From the NCBI RefSeq assembly GCF_000499845.2, contig NC_023756.2:6510815-6574814 (forward strand): 64,000 bases of DNA. The letters are read 5' to 3'. The DNA comes from Phaseolus vulgaris (lineage: Eukaryota > Streptophyta > Magnoliopsida > Fabales > Fabaceae). Below the pieces are notes generated by a model. It worked only from the letters and a program-made list of their open reading frames with translations, was not told the DNA's origin and did no database searches. Of this stretch, positions 63,728 through 64,000 are shown in pieces (the stretch's first letter is position 1; the number at the start of each line of letters is the position of its first letter). The position numbers and the translations under genes are program-made.

Positions 63728-64000
63728 ATGTCTGGAATCATCCACAAGATTGAAGAAACCTTCGGAGGGAACAAGAAAGATGAAGAGCACAAGGGGGAAC
63801 ACAAAGGGGAGCACCATGGTGAGCACAAAGGGGAGCACAAAGGAGAGCACAAGCAAGAGGGGTTTATGGACAAGATGAAAGACAAGTTCCATGGTGATGA
63901 GCATGATCATAAGGGTCACAAAGAAGAGCACAAGGAAGAAGGGCTTAAGGAGAAGATGAAAGACAAGTTGCATGGTGATGAACATGACAAGGGTGAGAAG
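63728..64000 (+). CDS. Dehydrin (LEA group 2, K-segment type), 5' part
   Basis: Starts MSGIIHKIEETFGGNKKDEE and runs 91 codons to the window edge without a stop. A lysine/histidine/glutamate-rich region with HKGEH/HHGEH repeats (about residues 21-43) is followed by two K-segment-like helices, EGFMDKMKDKFHG (about 45-57) and EEGLKEKMKDKLHG (about 71-84). The composition has no aromatic core and would be disordered. This resembles short histidine-rich dehydrins such as Arabidopsis HIRD11 and soybean cold-inducible dehydrins, which protect membranes and enzymes during drying or cold and bind metals. The Ser tract typical of KS-type proteins would lie beyond the edge, so the subtype is not proven. 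The antisense Leu/Val-rich frames here are shadows. Confidence 0.88.
   Translation, partial: MSGIIHKIEETFGGNKKDEEHKGEHKGEHHGEHKGEHKGEHKQEGFMDKMKDKFHGDEHDHKGHKEEHKEEGLKEKMKDKLHGDEHDKGEK

Noticed and set aside
63685..63985. Two long minus-strand frames at the right edge
   Set aside because: They are antisense shadows of the dehydrin coding region; their Leu/Val and Cys-Ser-Pro repeats mirror the HKGEH repeats.

Overview
This window is plant nuclear DNA: AT-rich, with split genes, microsatellites and many Ty1-copia retrotransposon relics. The gene set and a dispersed short-LTR repeat that I associate with bean and soybean relatives suggest a eudicot, most likely a papilionoid legume. The legume placement is inference. 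There is no rRNA, tRNA, CRISPR or bacterial feature that I can support.

Layout. (1) 1-2351, minus: 5' part of an RRM-protein gene of the BPA1-like family, five coding exons, running off the left edge. (2) 2.5-5.8 kb: intergenic, with a decayed copia relic. (3) 5788-9741, minus: a three-exon J-domain gene resembling Arabidopsis dnaJ 72; a copia 3' half lies in intron 2 and an (AT)n(GT)n tract in intron 1. (4) 11397-13562, minus: a two-exon membrane steroid-binding protein gene (MAPR family, cytochrome b5-like fold). (5) 13.6-18.0 kb: gene-free AT-rich DNA with two degenerate tandem repeats. (6) 18007-55090, plus: a complete gene for cleavage stimulation factor subunit 77 (CSTF77), 23 coding exons, about 738 codons spread over 37 kb. 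Every exon junction I placed has GT/AG borders and keeps the reading frame. (7) 55.1-63.7 kb: intergenic, with a tandem duplication, a foldback element and a TRIM-like LTR pair. (8) 63728 to the right edge, plus: 5' part of a lysine/histidine-rich dehydrin gene with a TATA box and an ABRE-like site.

The main story is CSTF77. Its coding parts look intact while its introns have been repeatedly invaded. Intron 5 (10.5 kb) holds an old sense-oriented copia element (5-bp target duplication GTATT) that itself contains a much younger antisense copia element. Relatives of the younger element occur as solo LTRs in introns 8 and 9 and as a partly deleted copy in intron 10. Intron 10 also holds a small deletion derivative. 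Introns 15, 20 and 22 hold more fragments, including a piece of a PPR-DYW protein gene between two copies of a short-LTR repeat. CstF77 recognises pre-mRNA 3' ends, so a sense-strand LTR with AATAAA inside its own intron is a testable regulatory possibility.

The host genes do unrelated jobs (RNA binding/cell-death control, chaperone, membrane haem/steroid binding, mRNA 3'-end processing, dehydration tolerance) and I see no operon-like or pathway link between them. I did not find a convincing wholly new system. The strongest leads are the intron ecology of CSTF77, the PPR-fragment capture, and the non-canonical LTR termini shared by several copia families here.
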